The notes below the pieces were generated by a model. The model saw nothing but the letters and a program-made list of their open reading frames with translations. It ran no database searches and was not told the origin of the DNA. 64,000 nucleotides of DNA from positions 3,534,001 to 3,598,000 of the forward strand of contig NZ_CP137734.1 in assembly GCF_033406955.1 (NCBI RefSeq), given 5' to 3'. A program made the position numbers and the translations under genes. Source of the DNA: Streptomyces violaceoruber (GTDB lineage: Bacteria > Actinomycetota > Actinomycetes > Streptomycetales > Streptomycetaceae). Below are positions 61,166 through 64,000 of this stretch, piece by piece. Position 1 is the first letter of the stretch, and each line of letters starts with the position of its first letter.

Positions 61166-62079
61166 TCTGGAAGCCGGGCCCGGGTGAGACGCTCCTCGCC
61201 CGGGCCCCCGTCACCTTCGCCACGGGCGCTGCCATGCGAGTGAGGGGCAGGCGGTGGTTTCGGGACGAGGAGCGCAACGATATTCAGGGCGAGCTGGACG
61301 GTTGGCCCGCAGGACCGGTGCACCGCGCCCGGTCGACCGGCGTCGGGGCGGTGTGGGCCGCCTTGAGGATCTCAGGGCTGGCCGTAGGAGCGCTCATAGT
61401 GGCCGCCCTGCCCACCGGCACCGCAGTCGGCACCGCATCGGCCCCCCGTACCACCGGGAACCGCGCCGACGAACTCGAGGACTCCCCGTCCTGTGGGCCG
61501 CGCCCGGCACCCTCGCTCGCACCCTGCCCTGGCAGCTGGACCCGGCTCGCTCCGACCAGAGACGCTCTCGGACGCATTTGATCGTCACAGGCCACCGCCT
61601 CGTCGTCGTGGGCCTCCCCTTCAACGAGCGCAGGTTCCGCGAACTTCCTGTCCCGTTGGCGCGAGTTCCCGATGCGTCATCTTGCCGACCGGCCCGACAT
61701 CGTGCCTTCGGATTCTCTGTCACCCGCACTTCGCGAGGGCGTCGAGACCTTCGCTGCCGACCGCGGCCCCGATGCCCTGCCTCCGCTGGTCGTCAGGAAC
61801 GCTTGCGGTTGCTACCGCATCGAGGTTCTGACTCCCGGTGCTTCCGTGGCGTTCTACGGAATGCACGCCCGGGCGAGGATCGTCGATGCCGAAGGCCGGG
61901 AAATGGAGATGGACAGCTATCACCTGGAGGACCTGTCCGTCGAAGACCTGTGGCTGTGGAAGAGCCTGTTCAGACCGACGCCCCCGTCGGCCGGGGCGTC
62001 GTCGGGCCAGCCGGGCGGCAGGCCTCTCCCTGACGGGCGAGGTTCACCCGGCGTCCGCCCGCCCGGCGCACGACGGTGA
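61162..62079 (+). pseudogene. Frameshifted gene: single-helix membrane protein at the end of module D
   Basis: The frame opens at GTG 61162 (overlapping the previous stop) with IWKPGPGETLLARAPVTFATG and a TM helix (about 69-90), up to RADELEDSP near 61490. Sensible protein then continues one base out of phase (VLWAAPGTLARTLPWQLDP ... THLIVTGHRLVVVGLPF) to about 61640, and returns to the first frame (MRHLADRPDIVPSDSL ... EDLWLWKSLF) until 62079. The original frame has a stop at 61579-61581. Two compensating one-base shifts therefore restore the end. They may be real mutations or sequencing errors; a full protein would be about 305 residues. Confidence 0.7.
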
Positions 62080-62100
62080 CGTCGCACGCGCCGGGCGGGC
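62057..62100. terminator. Bidirectional terminator between module D and the EsxA-like gene
   Basis: Perfect 13-bp inverted repeat (GCCCGCCCGGCGC, 62057-62069; complement at 62088-62100) with an 18-base loop, between two convergent genes. The left arm lies inside the last codons of the frameshifted gene. Confidence 0.75.
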
Positions 62101-62112
62101 GTCCTGGGAGCG

Positions 62113-62415
62113 CTACTTGCTCCGCGCCTGCTTCGCCAGCTCGTCGTCGATCTGCTCGAACTTGTCGGCCGCCATGGTGAGGTAGTCGCCCATGCCGTCG
62201 AGGCCGTCGAGGGTGTCCTTGGCGCCGCGGGTGAACTCGTCGAAGTTGTCGTCGAAGGCCTTGGAGGACGACTTCGTGACGTAGCCCGACTCGACCAGGT
62301 TCGCGATGTACTTGCGGAGGCCGTCGAGCTTCTCCTGGAGCTTTTCCTTCTCCTTCACGACATGCTTGGCGGCATCCCGCATGTCCTGATATGTGATGTC
62401 AAGGTCTTTGGGCAT
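62113..62415 (-). CDS. EsxA-like WXG100-family protein without the Trp
   Basis: A 100-residue helical protein, ATG 62415 with AGGAAG upstream. Helix 1 (about 8-42) and helix 2 (about 54-95, FDDNFDEFTRGAKDTLDGLDGMGDYLTMA) flank a turn VESGYVT where WXG proteins have WxG. There is no Trp in the whole protein. The C-terminal FEQIDDELAKQ resembles the YxxxD/E-type secretion signal with Phe for Tyr. Divergent from eccC, which supports a role as a type VII substrate or structural partner. Confidence 0.8.
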   Translation of the reverse strand: MPKDLDITYQDMRDAAKHVVKEKEKLQEKLDGLRKYIANLVESGYVTKSSSKAFDDNFDEFTRGAKDTLDGLDGMGDYLTMAADKFEQIDDELAKQARSK

Positions 62416-62490
62416 GAAGCCGCTTCCTCTCACAACGCCGCAGGGCCAACCCCCGTGGCTCCTCGTGTGCGGATCGAACCGGCGCACCGG

Positions 62491-62521
62491 TCACGCCGGT
62501 CGTATGACACGACCGGTGTGA
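62491..62521. promoter_or_regulatory. Large inverted repeat between the EsxA-like gene and eccC
   Basis: Thirteen-base arms (TCACGCCGGTCGT / ACGACCGGTGTGA, one mismatch) around a 5-base centre, 75 bases upstream of the EsxA-like start. Its position between divergent genes suggests a shared operator; a stem-loop in the EsxA-like leader is an alternative. Confidence 0.5.
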
Positions 62522-62700
62522 TCGTCCGCTCTGAGGCAGCAGCTTACGGGGGAGGCCAGTGGTGTCACATCCCTGCGTTGCCAACGGGAACGTCCGGTCA
62601 CCGCCCTGTTGCCGGACCGCGACACCCAGCGGATATCGTCGCCTGGACTGTGAGCCGTGGTGTGGAAGCGGCCGCAGGGGCTCGCCTGGGGAGGACAAGC

Positions 62701-64000
62701 GTGCGACTGACTCTGACCGTCGTGGATCCGTACGGCGGGGGCTCCGCCGACGTCGTGCTCGACGCGGACCCCGAGTCCACCGTCGGGGACATCGCCGAGG
62801 AGCTGGCCAAGCAGGTCGGGGTCGCGGGCGCGCAGGTCATCCCCATCGGGCATCAGGGCCAGGCGGGTACCGGCGGTGCGCCGCTCGTCTACGTCGACGG
62901 GTACGCCGTCGATCCGTCCGCCACCGTCGTCGGGTCGCCGCTTCGCGAGGGCGCGGTCGTCAGTCTGCAGGACCCGTCCGGGTGCCTGCCCGGTGAGCCC
63001 ACCGGGCTCGTGGAGTTGCGGGTCGTGGGCGGGCCCGGTGCCGGGTTCGTGCACCGGCTCGGGGTGGGGAAGTACGACATCGGCAGCGGGCCGGCCGCGT
63101 ACGTCCGGATCGAGGACCCCGAGGTCGACGCCCGTGCCCTGACCCTCTCCGTCGCCACCGACGGGACCTGCAAGGTCGCCGTGCACTCGGACAAGGAGGG
63201 CGTCACCCTCGACGGGGAGTCCGTCCAGGAACGGGACGGCGACGACTGGCCGCTCGGGGCGCAGATAGCGGTCGGGAACTCGCTCGTCGAACTGGCCCGG
63301 TACGCGCCGCCCAACGCGGCACTCAAGTGGTCCGAGGACGGGGTGGGGCTGGACTACAACCGGCCGCCCCGGCTGCGGCCGGCCGAGCGGCAGACCAACT
63401 TCCGGCTGCCCTCACCGCCCCGCGACTACGAGGCCCGGCCGCTGCCCTGGCTGATGGCGTTGACGCCGCTCGTCGGTGCCGTGGTCGCCGTGATGGTGTT
63501 CGGGCGCTGGTACTACCTGATCATGGCCGGTCTCAGCCCGATCCTCCTGTTCGCCAACTACTTCAACGACAAGAAGCACGGGCGCAAGTCCCACGCCAAG
63601 CAGGTCAAGGAGTACGAGGAGCAGAAGGCGCGGATCGAGAAGGACGCGCAGGCCGCGCTGGTCGCCGAGCGGGACGACCGGCGGCAGGCCATTCCCGATC
63701 CGGCGGTCGTGCTGTCCGTGGCGACCGGGCCCCGGACCCGGCTGTGGGAGCGGCGGCGCACCGACCGTGATCACCTGCTGCTGCGGGTGGGGACCGGACA
63801 ACTGCCCTCCGAGGTCGTGCTCGACGACCCCGAGCAGGACGACCACCGGCGCCAGGTCACCTGGAAGATCGAGGACGCGCCCGTCGCGCTGTCGCTGCGC
63901 ACCCTCGGGGTCGTCGGCATCGCGGGGCCCGGGGACTCGGCCCGGTCGCTGGGGCGGTGGGCGGTCGCACAGACCGCCGCGCTGCACAGCCCGATGGACG
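62701..64000 (+). CDS. eccC: Type VII secretion protein EccC, N-terminal part (runs off the right edge)
   Basis: The first 433 codons of a FtsK/SpoIIIE-type ESX ATPase, GTG 62701 with GGGAGGAC upstream. Residues 1-92 look like a YukD/ubiquitin-like domain (LTLTVVDPYGGGSADVVLDADPE begins it). Residues 103-200 resemble an FHA domain (GGPGAGFVHRLGVGKYDIGS, VTLDGESV), and two TM helices at about 250-286 precede the cytoplasmic EccC region (RRDDR, then RTRLWERRRTDRDHLLLRVG). The ATPase domains lie beyond the window. This is the motor expected to export the WXG proteins encoded upstream. Confidence 0.9.
   Translation, partial: MRLTLTVVDPYGGGSADVVLDADPESTVGDIAEELAKQVGVAGAQVIPIGHQGQAGTGGAPLVYVDGYAVDPSATVVGSPLREGAVVSLQDPSGCLPGEPTGLVELRVVGGPGAGFVHRLGVGKYDIGSGPAAYVRIEDPEVDARALTLSVATDGTCKVAVHSDKEGVTLDGESVQERDGDDWPLGAQIAVGNSLVELARYAPPNAALKWSEDGVGLDYNRPPRLRPAERQTNFRLPSPPRDYEARPLPWLMALTPLVGAVVAVMVFGRWYYLIMAGLSPILLFANYFNDKKHGRKSHAKQVKEYEEQKARIEKDAQAALVAERDDRRQAIPDPAVVLSVATGPRTRLWERRRTDRDHLLLRVGTGQLPSEVVLDDPEQDDHRRQVTWKIEDAPVALSLRTLGVVGIAGPGDSARSLGRWAVAQTAALHSPMD

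Overview
The window is chromosomal DNA from a high-GC actinomycete, almost certainly a Streptomyces. Evidence: strong third-position GC bias, many GTG and one TTG start, ATGA/GTGA translational overlaps, a 14-subunit nuo operon preceded by a Rex-type operator, futalosine-pathway menaquinone synthesis (mqnC), an actinobacterial tad pilus locus, an XRE-DUF5753/DUF397/anti-sigma-type kinase trio, and WXG100/EccC type VII secretion genes. From memory the gene order resembles the S. coelicolor nuo-mqnC region; the species cannot be assigned without a search.

Region 1 (1-13348, minus strand) is the respiratory complex I operon nuoABCDEFGHIJKLM; nuoM runs off the left edge. Most junctions overlap by 4 bp. 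Its upstream region (13349-14159) carries a near-consensus Rex operator and a Crp-like site. Region 2 (14160-25720) holds an NlpC/P60 wall hydrolase, a peptide deformylase, then genes for the quinone that complex I reduces: a geranylgeranyl-reductase-family flavoprotein (menaquinone saturation is likely), menG and mqnC. Interspersed are a GNAT acetyltransferase, a lone PASTA-like protein, a three-gene polysaccharide cassette (acyltransferase, fused deacetylase/glycosyltransferase, small membrane partner) and a GH18-like lipoprotein.

Region 3 (25799-29586) is a prepilin peptidase overlapping a large membrane LysM-BTAD protein. These are probably outlying parts of the tad pilus locus at 41134-47859 (minus strand: SAF/CpaB-like, TadZ/CpaE-like, TadA/CpaF ATPase, TadB, TadC, Flp pilin, TadE, TadE, TadG-like).

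Region 4 is the most unusual. On both sides of the tad locus (29870-41055 and 52622-62079) lie four related gene modules. Each has a small WXG100-like helical protein with a conserved Trp near residue 56, a 400-526-residue protein with an N-terminal WXG-type helical domain and a central hydrophobic segment, and one or two roughly 200-residue soluble proteins with a shared C-terminal pattern. Two modules also carry a lipoprotein plus a large exported protein. One long protein (33682-35262) ends in an apparent toxin domain with separated His-Gly and Cys motifs and is followed by a probable immunity gene. A third copy of the lipoprotein gene survives only as leader and signal-peptide remnant (57572-57801), so the modules have recombined. 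The window ends with a divergent EsxA-like gene and the start of eccC (ubiquitin-like and FHA domains), the likely export machinery for these proteins.

Between the tad locus and the third module lie a 1.2-kb gene-poor stretch with a tandem repeat, a membrane-anchored NB-ARC/TPR STAND NTPase containing a TTA (bldA) codon, and two small membrane proteins.
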